From Massilia sp. Root418 (lineage in GTDB: Bacteria; Pseudomonadota; Gammaproteobacteria; Burkholderiales; Burkholderiaceae_D): a DNA stretch of 64,000 nt. The notes under the pieces were generated by a model. The model was given only the letters and a program-made list of their open reading frames with translations, ran no database searches and was not told where the DNA came from. The DNA is taken from the NCBI RefSeq assembly GCF_001425265.1, contig NZ_LMEC01000022.1, forward strand, positions 283,218 to 347,217, read 5' to 3'. The translations under genes were made by a program, and so were the position numbers. Below, piece after piece: positions 25,680 through 35,951 of this stretch; position 1 is the stretch's first letter, and each line of letters opens with the position of its first letter.

Positions 25680-28262
25680 ATGCAACAGAAAAAGCTCAGC
25701 TGGCTTATCGCCAGTCTGTTCACGATGCCGTTCGCCGTTACCGAAGCTGCGGCGCAAAACCAGCAGGCTGCTGAAGCGGCGCAGCCGGTGCAGCAAGTGA
25801 CCGTGTCCGGCATCCGCAGCTCGGTGCGCAACGCGCTGGCCGTCAAGGAAGCGTCAAACAGCATGGTCGAAGTCATCGCCTCCGAAGACATCGGCAAGCT
25901 GCCCGACACCACCATTGCCGAATCGCTGGCGCGCCTGCCCGGCCTGTCGTCCGGGCTGGACCGCGGCAACGCCAGCCAGATCGTGGCGCGCGGCCTTGGC
26001 CCGCGCTTCATCGGCGCCACCCTGAACGGCCGTGAGCTGGCGTCGTCCGAGCCGGCGCGCGCGGTGCGCTTCGAACAGTTCCCGTCCGAGTCGCTGAGCG
26101 GCGCCACGGTGTATAAAACGCAATCCGCCGAGCTGGTGGAAGGCGGCGTGGCCACCACCATCGACCTGCAGACCGTGCAGCCGCTGAAATACAACGGCCG
26201 CCAGGCCACGCTGCGCGCCGACGCGCTGTACTACCCCATCTCCAAGGACGTTCCCGGCGCGGACAAGACCGCGCCGCGCCTGGGCGGCGTCTACATCGAC
26301 CAGTTCAACGACCGCACGCTGGGCGTGGCGCTGGCCTTCAGCTACCAGGACCAGCCATCGGTGCAGAAGAACATCAAGCACTGGGGCTTCAACGAAGACC
26401 ATTCCGGCGACCTGAATGGCGACGGCAAGGCGGACAAGTCGCCGTGGGGCTTCGAGGACGGCATCAAGCGCGGCAACGACAAGCGTTCCAGCGTGCTGGG
26501 CAAGGTGGAATTCAAGGCCAGCCCGGACGCCTTCATCACCGCCGACGCCTACTATTCGCAGGCGAAGATCCGCGAGCCGGGCCTGTCGCACTGGAGCGGC
26601 GACGTGGGCAACTGGGACGGCTGGCAGAAGGCCAACTACAGCAACGTGGACATCCGCGACGGCTACGTGGTGGGCGCCAGCGTGAAGGACGTGGGCCTGA
26701 CCACCAACGATACGCTGTGGACGCAGGACATGGACACGCTGGCGCTGGGCCTGAACGGCAAGTTCAACGCCGGCGCCTGGAAACTGGAAGGCGACCTGTC
26801 CAGCTCCCGCTCCGGCCGCGACAGCCAGTGGCGCGATCTGCGCCAGGTGAGCAAGGGCGGCGGCACCATCAGCTGGGCCTTCACCGGCAACGAGCGCCAG
26901 GATTATTCCTTCGGCCAGGACACCGGCAACCCGGCCGCTTTCGGCCCGGCCAAGCTGTACGTGGACACCGACGGCCATCTGAACGACAAGCTCACCGCGC
27001 TGCACCTGAACGCCGCGCGCGACGTGGACGCCGGCCCGCTCAAGCGCATCAAGCTGGGCGCGCGCGCCACCGACCGCGAGAAGAGCTATGGCCAGACCAC
27101 CTGGGATCTGTCGCCGCTGGGCGGCGCCAGCCTGTCCGACGCCGACTACGAGCGCGTGGTGGTGCCGGGCTTCGCGCCCTACATCGCGCTGAAGGACTTC
27201 CTCGGCAGCACCAGCAAGGTGTTCGGCGCCAGCGCCTTCGACCCCGCCGGCCGCACCCGCACGCAGAACGACCTGCTGTCGGGCTGGAAGGTCACCGAGC
27301 GCAGCACCTCGCTGTACGGCCAGGGTGAACTGGAAGGCGAGAACTACCGCGGCAACGTGGGCCTGCGCGTGGTGCGCACCCGCCAGACCGGCGAAGGCAT
27401 GCAGTCGCTGGGCGGCGCCACGCCCACCGCCGTGAGCGAGCGCAGCAGCTACACCGAGGTCCTGCCCAGCCTGAACCTGATCTTCAACCTGGACGAAAAG
27501 CAGGAGCGCCAGCTGCGTTTCAGCCTGGCCCGCGCCATGTCGCGCGCGCCGCTCGATGAAATGCGCGGTTCGCGCAACCTGAACGTGGATTCCAACCCCG
27601 CCCAGCCGCTCACCGGCAGCGCCGGCAATCCCGGCCTGAAGCCCATGATGGCTAACCAGGCCGACCTGGCCTACCAGTGGTATTTCGACAAGGGCTCGCT
27701 GCTGTCCGCCGGCCTGTTCTACAAGAAGATCAGCCGCTACATCGGCATCACCGGCGACACCACCACCATCAACGGCCGTCCGGCGGTCATCACGCGCTCG
27801 ACCAACGGGGAAGGCGGCAATGTGCGCGGCGTGGAGCTGATTTACCAGCAGTCCTTCGCCAACGGCTTCGGCATCGCCAGCAATTACTCCTACACCAGCA
27901 GCGACATCAAGGAGAATTTCCCGGCCGGCCATCCCTTCCCGATCGAAGGCTTGATGCGGCATAACGGCGGCGCCACGCTGTGGTACGAGCGTGGCGGCTA
28001 CGAGGCGCGCCTGTCGGCCAACTATCACAGCGCCTTCGTGCGCAATCCGACCTGGAACGCCGGCCAGCTGATCGAGAACGAGGATGAAACCTTTGTCTCC
28101 ATGAACCTGGCCAGGCAGCTGACGCCGCAGCTGCAGCTGCGTTTCGGCATTGAAAACCTGACCAACCAGAAAGTGGTCTACACCAGTGCCAACAATCCTT
28201 ACCAGCAGGAAGTAACCGAGTTCGGCCGCCGCTACAACCTGGGCCTGACTTACAAGTTCTAA
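25680..28262 (+). CDS. TonB-dependent outer-membrane receptor, carbohydrate type
   Basis: 860 residues. A signal peptide (cut near AAAQ) is followed by the region VTVSGIRSSVRNALAVKEAS, as in the sugar-associated class of receptors. The plug domain contains DIGKLPDTTIAESLARLPG. The barrel ends with GLTYKF, a C-terminal aromatic as needed for outer-membrane insertion. It is probably cotranscribed with the GH35 gene, so it likely imports galactosides. GAGGGAG precedes the ATG at 25680. Confidence 0.93.
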   Translation: MQQKKLSWLIASLFTMPFAVTEAAAQNQQAAEAAQPVQQVTVSGIRSSVRNALAVKEASNSMVEVIASEDIGKLPDTTIAESLARLPGLSSGLDRGNASQIVARGLGPRFIGATLNGRELASSEPARAVRFEQFPSESLSGATVYKTQSAELVEGGVATTIDLQTVQPLKYNGRQATLRADALYYPISKDVPGADKTAPRLGGVYIDQFNDRTLGVALAFSYQDQPSVQKNIKHWGFNEDHSGDLNGDGKADKSPWGFEDGIKRGNDKRSSVLGKVEFKASPDAFITADAYYSQAKIREPGLSHWSGDVGNWDGWQKANYSNVDIRDGYVVGASVKDVGLTTNDTLWTQDMDTLALGLNGKFNAGAWKLEGDLSSSRSGRDSQWRDLRQVSKGGGTISWAFTGNERQDYSFGQDTGNPAAFGPAKLYVDTDGHLNDKLTALHLNAARDVDAGPLKRIKLGARATDREKSYGQTTWDLSPLGGASLSDADYERVVVPGFAPYIALKDFLGSTSKVFGASAFDPAGRTRTQNDLLSGWKVTERSTSLYGQGELEGENYRGNVGLRVVRTRQTGEGMQSLGGATPTAVSERSSYTEVLPSLNLIFNLDEKQERQLRFSLARAMSRAPLDEMRGSRNLNVDSNPAQPLTGSAGNPGLKPMMANQADLAYQWYFDKGSLLSAGLFYKKISRYIGITGDTTTINGRPAVITRSTNGEGGNVRGVELIYQQSFANGFGIASNYSYTSSDIKENFPAGHPFPIEGLMRHNGGATLWYERGGYEARLSANYHSAFVRNPTWNAGQLIENEDETFVSMNLARQLTPQLQLRFGIENLTNQKVVYTSANNPYQQEVTEFGRRYNLGLTYKF

Positions 28263-28271
28263 GCCGCTGTT

Positions 28272-28307
28272 GGCGGGTTAGGCGCTTTGCGCTAACCCGC
28301 CCTACGG
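28272..28307. repeat. REP-like palindrome, copy 2
   Basis: GGCGGGTTA (28272-28280) and TAACCCGCC (28293-28301) surround a GC-rich centre, followed by CTACGG. It lies ten bases after the receptor gene and may stop transcription or protect the transcript end. A degenerate copy follows. Confidence 0.8.
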
Positions 28308-28320
28308 GTTTTGATGCGTG

Positions 28321-28357
28321 CCGTAGGGTGGGTTGGGCGGTACGCCGTAAGCCGCCA
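28321..28357. repeat. Degenerate REP-like palindrome
   Basis: CCGTAGGGTGGGTTGGGCGG and GTAAGCCGCC resemble the REP family with several changes. It lies in tandem with copy 2. The other bases to 28454 form the leader of dgoD, without a clear promoter. Confidence 0.5.
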
Positions 28358-28454
28358 AGGTATGCCAAATCCACATAGGTTCGCGCAAACTTTACATATT
28401 TGCGCGCTAGCTATGCGCGCTAGACTGGTATCAAACCATCACCCTTTGACTGCC

Positions 28455-29596
<1,142 letters not shown>

Positions 29597-29603
<7 letters not shown>

Positions 29604-30577
29604 CGGAAGCGCAAGCGCTGGCGTCGGCGCGGCTGATCGGCATCGACTGGGGCAGCACCGGCTTGCGCGCCTTCCTGATCGGCGCCGACGGGCTGGCGCT
29701 GGTGGAACGGGCCACGGCGCAGGGCGCGTCCACCGTGTCCGGCGCGGAGGCTTACGCGGCCGTGCTGGACGAAGCGGCGGGCGACTGGATGCGCGCGCGG
29801 CCCGAGCTGCCGGTGCTGGCCTGCGGCATGGTCGGCAGCCAGTACGGCTGGGTGGACGTGCCTTACGCCACCTGCCCGGCCGACGCGCAGGCGCTGGCCG
29901 CCGGCATGCGCGGCACGCCGGACGGCAAGGCCTGCATCGTCCCCGGCCTGCTGAAGGACGGCGACGGTCTGCCGCCCGACCTGATGCGCGGTGAGGAAAC
30001 CCAGATCGTCGGTGCACTGCAGCTGCGCCCCGAGTTGCGCGAGCAGGCTTGCATTGTGCTGCCGGGCACCCACTCGAAGTGGGCCCAGGTGCGCGGCGGC
30101 CGCGTGGAACGCTTCGCCACCCACATGACGGGCGAACTGTACGCGGTGCTGCGCCAGCATTCGGTGCTGGGCCGCCTGATGCAGGCGCCGCAGGACGGCG
30201 GCGGCTTCGACGAAGCGGCCTTCTGCGAAGGCGTGGAAATGGCGCGCGACGCCGGCCACCTCGGCATGAGCCACCAGATCTTTTCCGCCCGCAGCCTGGG
30301 CGTCACCGGCCGCATGCCATCGAGCGCGCTGGCCGACTATCTTTCCGGCCTGCTGATCGGCCACGAACTGCGCGCCGGCCTGGAATGGCGCGCGGATGCA
30401 ACACTGGACCACGCGCCGCTGGCGCTGGTCGGCAGCCCGGCGCTGTGCGCGCGCTACCAGCTGGCGCTTCAGCGCTACAGCGGCGTACGGGCCCTGGTAT
30501 TGGACAACACCGCACCCGCGGGACTGCTTTGCCTGGCGCAAGCCGCCGGCCTGGTAGCTAAGGAGAATGCAGCATGA
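29597..30577 (+). CDS. dgoK: 2-dehydro-3-deoxygalactonokinase
   Basis: 326 residues from the ATG at 29597, which overlaps the end of dgoD by seven bases. The N-terminal phosphate loop reads LIGIDWGSTGLRAFL, and LPGTHSKWAQV is the second conserved motif of the family. It phosphorylates 2-dehydro-3-deoxygalactonate at C6 using ATP. The ATGA overlap with dgoA at the other end shows a single translational unit. Confidence 0.94.
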
Positions 30578-31206
30578 GCTCAACCCCATCCTTGTTCGAC
30601 AGCGCTTTTGACGCGCTGCCCCTGGTCGCCATCCTGCGCGGCATCCGCCCGCAGGAAGCCGAAGCCATAGGCGCGGTACTGTACGACGCGGGCTTCCGCA
30701 TGATCGAAGTGCCGCTCAATTCGCCGCAGCCGCTGGAATCGATAGCACTGCTGTCGCGCAGCCTGCCGGCCGACGCGCTGCTGGGCGCCGGCACGGTGCT
30801 CAGCGTGCAGGCGGTGCAGGACGTCAAAAACGCCGGCGGCCAGCTGATCGTGATGCCGCATGCGGACACGGAAGTGATCCGCGCCGCCAAGGCAGCCGGC
30901 ATGTTCTGCGTGCCCGGCGCCGCCACCCCTACCGAGACGTTCGCTGCGCTGCACGCCGGCGCGGACGCGGTCAAGCTGTTCCCGGCCGAGCTGATCACGC
31001 CCACGCTGGTGCGCGCCATGCGGGCCGTACTGCCGCCCACGCTGCGGGTGCTGCCGGTTGGCGGCATCACGCCGGAGGGCATGGCGGTCTACCGCGCAGC
31101 GGGCGTGGCCGGCTTCGGCCTGGGCGGCGCGCTGTACCAGCCCGGCATGGGCGCCGCCGAAGTGGGCGAACGCGCCAGCGCCTTTGTGCGCGCATGGCGT
31201 GGCTGA
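30574..31206 (+). CDS. dgoA: 2-dehydro-3-deoxy-6-phosphogalactonate aldolase
   Basis: 210 residues, a KDPG-type class I aldolase. The N-terminal AILRGIRPQEAEAIG carries the catalytic Glu, and GADAVKLFPAE carries the Schiff-base Lys. It splits the phosphorylated acid into pyruvate and glyceraldehyde-3-phosphate. The ATG overlaps dgoK by four bases. Confidence 0.95.
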   Translation: MSSTPSLFDSAFDALPLVAILRGIRPQEAEAIGAVLYDAGFRMIEVPLNSPQPLESIALLSRSLPADALLGAGTVLSVQAVQDVKNAGGQLIVMPHADTEVIRAAKAAGMFCVPGAATPTETFAALHAGADAVKLFPAELITPTLVRAMRAVLPPTLRVLPVGGITPEGMAVYRAAGVAGFGLGGALYQPGMGAAEVGERASAFVRAWRG

Positions 31207-32132
31207 TGGAGGGCCTCGCGCGCCAGGACATGGCTGCCAGCGTGGCGAAGGCCGTAGCGCCTGACGCCCGCGTGGACTGCTTGCGCTGGCACGCGGACCG
31301 CTGGTGGTGGACCGATCCGGACGCCGCCGCCATGTACGTCTGGACACCGCATCGCCCCGAGGGCACTCAGGCCGGCGGCGCGCTGCGCAGCCGCCTGCCC
31401 GATTCCGTCACCGCCTTCGCTTTCTGCCAGTCCGGCCGGGTGCTGCTGGCGCAGGCCAAGTGGCTGTGCTTCGCCGAGCTGGCCGCGCCGCCGCTGGAAG
31501 GCCTGGGCCGGCGTCCGCCGCAGCCCGCCGTGGCGGTGGACCCTGCCGAGCCGCGCACCGCCATCAGCGACGGCAGCACCGACCGCGCGGGCAATTTCGT
31601 TTTCGGCACCGCCGCCAGTAGCACCAGGGGCGGCATCGCCATCGGCAGTTTCTACCAATACTCCACGCAGCACGGCCTGCGGCGCCTGGCGCTGCCCACG
31701 GTGTCGGCCGCGCATGGCATCTGTTTCAGCCCGGACGGGCGCATCATGTATTTCAGCGACGCCGCCACGCGCCGCATCCAGCAGTGCGACTATGACGCGG
31801 GTGCAGCCCGTGTCGCCAACGTGCGCCTGTTCGCCGAGCTGGCAGACTGCCAGCCACGCGGCGCGGTGGTCGACAGCGCCGGCTGCGTGTGGAGTGCACA
31901 AGCGAGTGCACAGGCAGGCCACCCCGCCTTCCCCGGCCGCCTGGTGCGCTACGCACCGGACGGCGCCACCCTGAGCAGCGCAGCGCTGCCTTTACCACAT
32001 CCCAGCCGCCCGGCGTTCGGCGGCCCCGCGCTGGACCAGCTGTTGCTGGGCGCCGCCGGCGGCATGCATTTGATGGATGGCGCGGGCGCGCATGGCCTGC
32101 CCGACGCCTTGTTTGACGATAGAAAAATATAA
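31206..32132 (+). CDS. SMP-30/gluconolactonase-family protein with altered metal site
   Basis: About 308 residues; the ATG at 31206 overlaps the dgoA stop (TGATG), though an in-frame ATG at 31194 is possible. The beta-propeller pattern includes SDGSTDRAGNFVFGT, FSPDGRIMYFSD and RPAFGGPALDQL. By position it should open the galactonolactone ring. However, residues that bind the metal in characterised members look replaced: the N-terminal Glu (LGEGP), the Asn of NGL (here AHGI), the Asn of FND (here ISDG) and the Asp of DGM (here RGA). It may be inactive or act differently. Confidence 0.72.
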   Translation: MEGLARQDMAASVAKAVAPDARVDCLRWHADRWWWTDPDAAAMYVWTPHRPEGTQAGGALRSRLPDSVTAFAFCQSGRVLLAQAKWLCFAELAAPPLEGLGRRPPQPAVAVDPAEPRTAISDGSTDRAGNFVFGTAASSTRGGIAIGSFYQYSTQHGLRRLALPTVSAAHGICFSPDGRIMYFSDAATRRIQQCDYDAGAARVANVRLFAELADCQPRGAVVDSAGCVWSAQASAQAGHPAFPGRLVRYAPDGATLSSAALPLPHPSRPAFGGPALDQLLLGAAGGMHLMDGAGAHGLPDALFDDRKI

Positions 32133-32155
32133 CCAACGGACCAAAGGAGACACGC

Positions 32156-33145
32156 ATGAAGATCAAGTCACTCGCAGCAGCCCTGACAGCCACACTGGCC
32201 GCCGCCGCTTTCGCGCCGTACCCCGCGCAGGCAGCGGACCCTGTCAAAATCGGTTTCCTGGTCAAGCAGGCGGAGGAACCGTGGTTCCAGGACGAATGGC
32301 GGTTCGCCGAACAGGCGGCCAAGGAGAAGGGCTTCGCGCTGGTGAAGATCGGCGTGCCGAACGGCGAGAAAATGATGGCCGCGATCGACAACCTGGCCGC
32401 GCAGAAGGCCCAGGGCTTCATCATCTGCGCGCCGGACGTGAAGCTGGGAGCGGCTGTCGAGCGCCAGGCCAAGCGCCAGAACCTGAAGGTGATGTCAGTC
32501 GACGACCGCCTGGTGGACGGCGCCGGCAAACCCATCGCCAGCATTCCGCACATGGGCATTTCCGGCTATGAGATCGGCCGCCAGGTGGGCAAGGGCCTGG
32601 CCGATGAAATGAAGGCACGCGGCTGGAAGCCGGAAGAAGTGGGCGCGCTGCGCATCGCCTACGACCAGCTGCCGACCGCCAAGGAGCGCACCCAGGGTGC
32701 GGTGGACGCGCTCAAGGAATCCGGCTTCCCGGTCGCGAACATCGTCGACGCGCCGCAGTCCCGCACCGACACCGAAAGCGCCTTCAACGCCGCCAATATC
32801 GCGCTCACCAAGCAGGCCCGCTTCAAGCGCTGGGTGGCGTTCGGCCTGAACGACGAAGCCGTGCTGGGCGCCGTGCGCGCCGCCGAGGGACGCGGCCTGC
32901 GCGCCGATTCCATGATCGGCATCGGCATCGGCGGCAGCAAGACCGCGCTGAACGAATTCGCCAAGCCGGCGGCCACCGGCTTCTACGGCACCGTGCAGAT
33001 CAGCCCCAAGCGCCACGGCTATGAGACCTCGCTGATGATGCACCAGTGGATCACCGCCAACCAGGCGCCCGCCCCCGTGACGCTGACCAGCGGCACGCTG
33101 ATGACGCGCAAGAATCAGGCCGAACTGGTGAAAGCCGGAGGCTAA
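32156..33145 (+). CDS. araF: Sugar ABC transporter periplasmic binding protein, AraF type
   Basis: 329 residues. A signal peptide ends at PAQAA. The mature part is a type I periplasmic binding fold (VKIGFLVKQAEEPWFQDEWRF; VMSVDDRLV). It resembles the E. coli AraF family, whose E. coli member binds both L-arabinose and D-galactose. Given the galactonate genes around it, D-galactose or L-arabinose are the likely ligands. It is followed by the ATPase and permease genes of the same importer. Confidence 0.85.
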   Translation: MKIKSLAAALTATLAAAAFAPYPAQAADPVKIGFLVKQAEEPWFQDEWRFAEQAAKEKGFALVKIGVPNGEKMMAAIDNLAAQKAQGFIICAPDVKLGAAVERQAKRQNLKVMSVDDRLVDGAGKPIASIPHMGISGYEIGRQVGKGLADEMKARGWKPEEVGALRIAYDQLPTAKERTQGAVDALKESGFPVANIVDAPQSRTDTESAFNAANIALTKQARFKRWVAFGLNDEAVLGAVRAAEGRGLRADSMIGIGIGGSKTALNEFAKPAATGFYGTVQISPKRHGYETSLMMHQWITANQAPAPVTLTSGTLMTRKNQAELVKAGG

Positions 33146-33146
33146 A

Positions 33147-34682
33147 GTGTCGGCCTACCTGCAATTCGAAGACGTCAGCAAAGTCTTCCCCGGCGTGAAG
33201 GCGCTCAACGGCGTGAGCTTCGAGGCGCACGCCGCCACGGTGCACGGCCTGCTGGGCGAGAACGGCGCCGGCAAGTCCACGCTGCTGAAAATCCTCGGCG
33301 GACAGTACAAGCCGGACGGCGGCCGCCTGCTGGTAGCCGGCAAGGAGCGCCACTTCACGTCGGCGGCGGACGCCATCGCCGCCGGCGTGGCGGTGATCCA
33401 CCAGGAGCTGCAGTACGTGCCGGAGCTGACCGTGGCCGAAAACGTGCTGCTGGGACGCCTGCCTACCCGGTTTGGCCTGGTGGACCACAAGGCTGCGCAG
33501 CAGCTGGTGACGCGCCGCCTGTCCGAGCTGGGCGTGGACCTGAACCCGGCCGCGCGCCTGGCCGACCTGTCCATTGCGCAGCGCCAGATGGTGGAAATCT
33601 GCAAGGCGCTGATGCAGGACGCCCAGGTGATCGCCTTCGACGAGCCGACCAGCAGCCTGTCGCACCGCGAAAGCGAGGTGCTGTTCCGCCTGGTGCGCGA
33701 GCTGCGCGAGGCGGGCCGCACCATCATCTATATTTCGCACCGCCTGGAAGAGCTGTACGCGCTGTGCGACACCTGCACCATCTTCCGCGACGGCCGCAAG
33801 ATCGTCACCCATCCGGTGATGGCGGAAGTGCCGCGCGAGCGCCTGATCGCCGACATGGTGGGCCGCCAGGTGAACGACATCTACGACTACCGCACCCGCC
33901 CTGCGCACGGCGAACGCCTGTCGGTGCGCGGCCTGGACGGCGCAGCGCTGGACGGCCCGGCCGACTTCAGTGTGCGCGGCGGCGAAGTGCTGGGCTTCTT
34001 CGGCCTGGTGGGCGCAGGACGCAGCGAATTGATGCGCCTCCTGTACGGCGCGGACCGCCGCAGCGCGGGCCAGGTGCTGCTGGACGGGAAAGCCGTTCCG
34101 GCCGGCGGCCCGTCGGCGGCAATCGCCGCCGGCATCGTGCTGTGCCCGGAGGACCGCAAGGAGCAGGGCATCCTGGCACGCGCCTCGGTGGCGGAGAACA
34201 TCAACATCAGCTGCCGCCGCAACAACCTGCTGGGCGGCCTGTTCCTGCGCCACAAGGAGGAAGCGGCGCGCGCCGACGATTTCATCCGCCGCCTGCGCAT
34301 CAAGACCCCCAGCCGCGAGCAGGAGATCCGCCTGCTCTCGGGCGGCAACCAGCAAAAGGTGATCCTGGCGCGCTGGCTGGCCGAACCCAACCTGAAAGTG
34401 CTGATACTGGACGAACCCACGCGCGGCATCGACGTCGGCGCCCGCAACGAAATCTACCGCATCATCCATGAAGTGGCCGAACGCGGCTGCTGCGTCATCG
34501 TCATCTCCAGCGACCTGCCCGAAGTGCTGGGCGTGGCCGACCGCGTGCTGGTCATGCGCGAAGGCCGCATCAGCGGCGAACTGTCGCGCGCAGACGCCAG
34601 CGAAACCGCCGTGCTGCGCCTGGCGCTGCCGGATGCAGTGGATTCCAAGAACGACAACACCCAATCCCGGAGTTTGCAATGA
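33147..34682 (+). CDS. araG: Sugar ABC transporter ATP-binding protein, AraG type
   Basis: 511 residues with two ABC domains. The first has GENGAGKST and the LSIAQRQMVEICKAL signature region. The second has a divergent P-loop (GLVGAGRSE) and signature LSGGNQQKVILARWL, as in all sugar ATPases of this type. The GTG start at 33147 follows CGGAGG and lies two bases after the araF stop. It provides energy for import through AraH. Confidence 0.95.
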   Translation: MSAYLQFEDVSKVFPGVKALNGVSFEAHAATVHGLLGENGAGKSTLLKILGGQYKPDGGRLLVAGKERHFTSAADAIAAGVAVIHQELQYVPELTVAENVLLGRLPTRFGLVDHKAAQQLVTRRLSELGVDLNPAARLADLSIAQRQMVEICKALMQDAQVIAFDEPTSSLSHRESEVLFRLVRELREAGRTIIYISHRLEELYALCDTCTIFRDGRKIVTHPVMAEVPRERLIADMVGRQVNDIYDYRTRPAHGERLSVRGLDGAALDGPADFSVRGGEVLGFFGLVGAGRSELMRLLYGADRRSAGQVLLDGKAVPAGGPSAAIAAGIVLCPEDRKEQGILARASVAENINISCRRNNLLGGLFLRHKEEAARADDFIRRLRIKTPSREQEIRLLSGGNQQKVILARWLAEPNLKVLILDEPTRGIDVGARNEIYRIIHEVAERGCCVIVISSDLPEVLGVADRVLVMREGRISGELSRADASETAVLRLALPDAVDSKNDNTQSRSLQ

Positions 34683-35719
34683 ACAGCCTCAGTTCCCCCC
34701 CATCCGCCGCGCCGGACGCGCCTGTAGCTGCGGCCTCCGCAGCCTCCGCAGCTCCCGCCCCCGCCGCCAGCCACCGCAAGCACGCCTGGCTGTCCGACTA
34801 CAGCATGCCGCTGCTGTACATCGCCTTGTTCACCGTGCTGGCGCTCACGGTGGAGAACTTCTTCTCGGCCGGGAACGTGGTCGGCCTGATGCTCTCGGTG
34901 GCGCAGATCGGCATGGTGGCCTGCACCATGATGCTGTGCCTGGCCTCGCGCGACTTCGACCTGTCGGTCGGCTCCACCATTGCCTTCTCCGGCGTGCTGG
35001 GCGCCATGCTGCTGGAGCGCACCGGCAGCGTTGCCGTTGCAGTCGGCGGCGGCCTGCTTGCGGGCGCGCTGATCGGCGCCGGCAACGGCGTGCTGATCGC
35101 CTACCTGCGCATCAACGCGCTGATCGCCACCCTGGCCACCATGCTGATGGTGCGCGGCCTGGCCTTCATCGCCTCGCAGGGCCAGGCGGTGGGCATCGCC
35201 GACGACACCTTCATCAGCTTCGGCGACGCGCGCGTGTTCGGCCTGCCGCTGCCGGTGCTGGTGGTGGCGGCCTGCTTCGTGATTTTCGGCGTGCTGCTGA
35301 ACCACACGGTCTTCGGCCGCAACACCCTGGCCGTGGGCGGCAATCCGGAAGCTGCGCGCCTGGCGGGCGTGAAGGTGGAGAAGCTGCGCGTGTGGATCTT
35401 CCTGCTGCAAGGCCTGGTCACCGCGATGGCGGGGCTGATCCTGGCCTCGCGCATCACCAGCGGGCAGCCCAATGCGGCGCAGGGCTTCGAGCTGGACGTG
35501 ATCTCGGCCTGCGTGCTGGGCGGCGTGTCCCTGCAGGGTGGCAAGGCGCGCATCATCGGCGTGCTGGTGGGGGTGCTGATCATGGGCACGGTGGAAAACG
35601 TGATGAACCTGATGAACGTGGACGCGTTCTACCAGTACCTGGTGCGTGGCCTGATCCTGCTGGCGGCCGTACTGCTGGACCAGCTCAAGACGCGCGGCGC
35701 GGGCGGCCACCGCGATTGA
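34679..35719 (+). CDS. araH: Sugar ABC transporter permease, AraH type
   Basis: 346 residues with eight to ten membrane helices and the family motif FDLSVGSTIAFSGVLGAML. The end, GTVENVMNLMNVDAFYQYLVRGLILL, is typical of the ribose/arabinose permease family. The first ~35 residues are Ala-, Ser- and Pro-rich and lie in the cytosol. The ATGA overlap with araG shows coupling. Confidence 0.94.
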   Translation: MNSLSSPPSAAPDAPVAAASAASAAPAPAASHRKHAWLSDYSMPLLYIALFTVLALTVENFFSAGNVVGLMLSVAQIGMVACTMMLCLASRDFDLSVGSTIAFSGVLGAMLLERTGSVAVAVGGGLLAGALIGAGNGVLIAYLRINALIATLATMLMVRGLAFIASQGQAVGIADDTFISFGDARVFGLPLPVLVVAACFVIFGVLLNHTVFGRNTLAVGGNPEAARLAGVKVEKLRVWIFLLQGLVTAMAGLILASRITSGQPNAAQGFELDVISACVLGGVSLQGGKARIIGVLVGVLIMGTVENVMNLMNVDAFYQYLVRGLILLAAVLLDQLKTRGAGGHRD

Positions 35720-35732
35720 TCGTGGCGGCTCC

Positions 35733-35765
35733 GGCGGGTTACGCTGCGCTAACCCGCCCTACGGC
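35733..35765. repeat. REP-like palindrome, copy 3
   Basis: GGCGGGTTA (35733-35741) and TAACCCGCC (35750-35758) are separated by only eight bases and followed by CTACGG. It lies 14 bases after araH. Confidence 0.8.
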
Positions 35766-35774
35766 CCGCCGGGG

Positions 35775-35885
35775 CACCGCCACCGACCACCGCCGCCGAC
35801 CACCGCCGCCAACCACCGCCGCCGGGCATTGCCGCCAGGCGCCGCCGCCGGGCATGGCCGCCAACCACCGCCGCCGGGCATGGCC
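35775..35885. repeat. Degenerate GCC-rich tandem repeat
   Basis: Units based on CCACCGCCGCC with the endings GAC, AAC or GGGCATGG repeat about seven times without strict period. The array lies exactly between REP-like copies 3 and 4. It has no open frame of note. Confidence 0.7.
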
Positions 35886-35890
35886 AAACT

Positions 35891-35929
35891 GTAGGGCGGG
35901 TTAGCGTGCGCAGCGCGCGTAACCCGCCA
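35891..35929. repeat. REP-like palindrome, copy 4
   Basis: CTGTAGGGCGGGTTAGCG and GCGTAACCCGCC flank a short centre. It is the closest relative of copy 1 and ends 23 bases before the SDR gene. Confidence 0.8.
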
Positions 35930-35951
35930 AGCGCCGCAAGGAAAAAAATAT

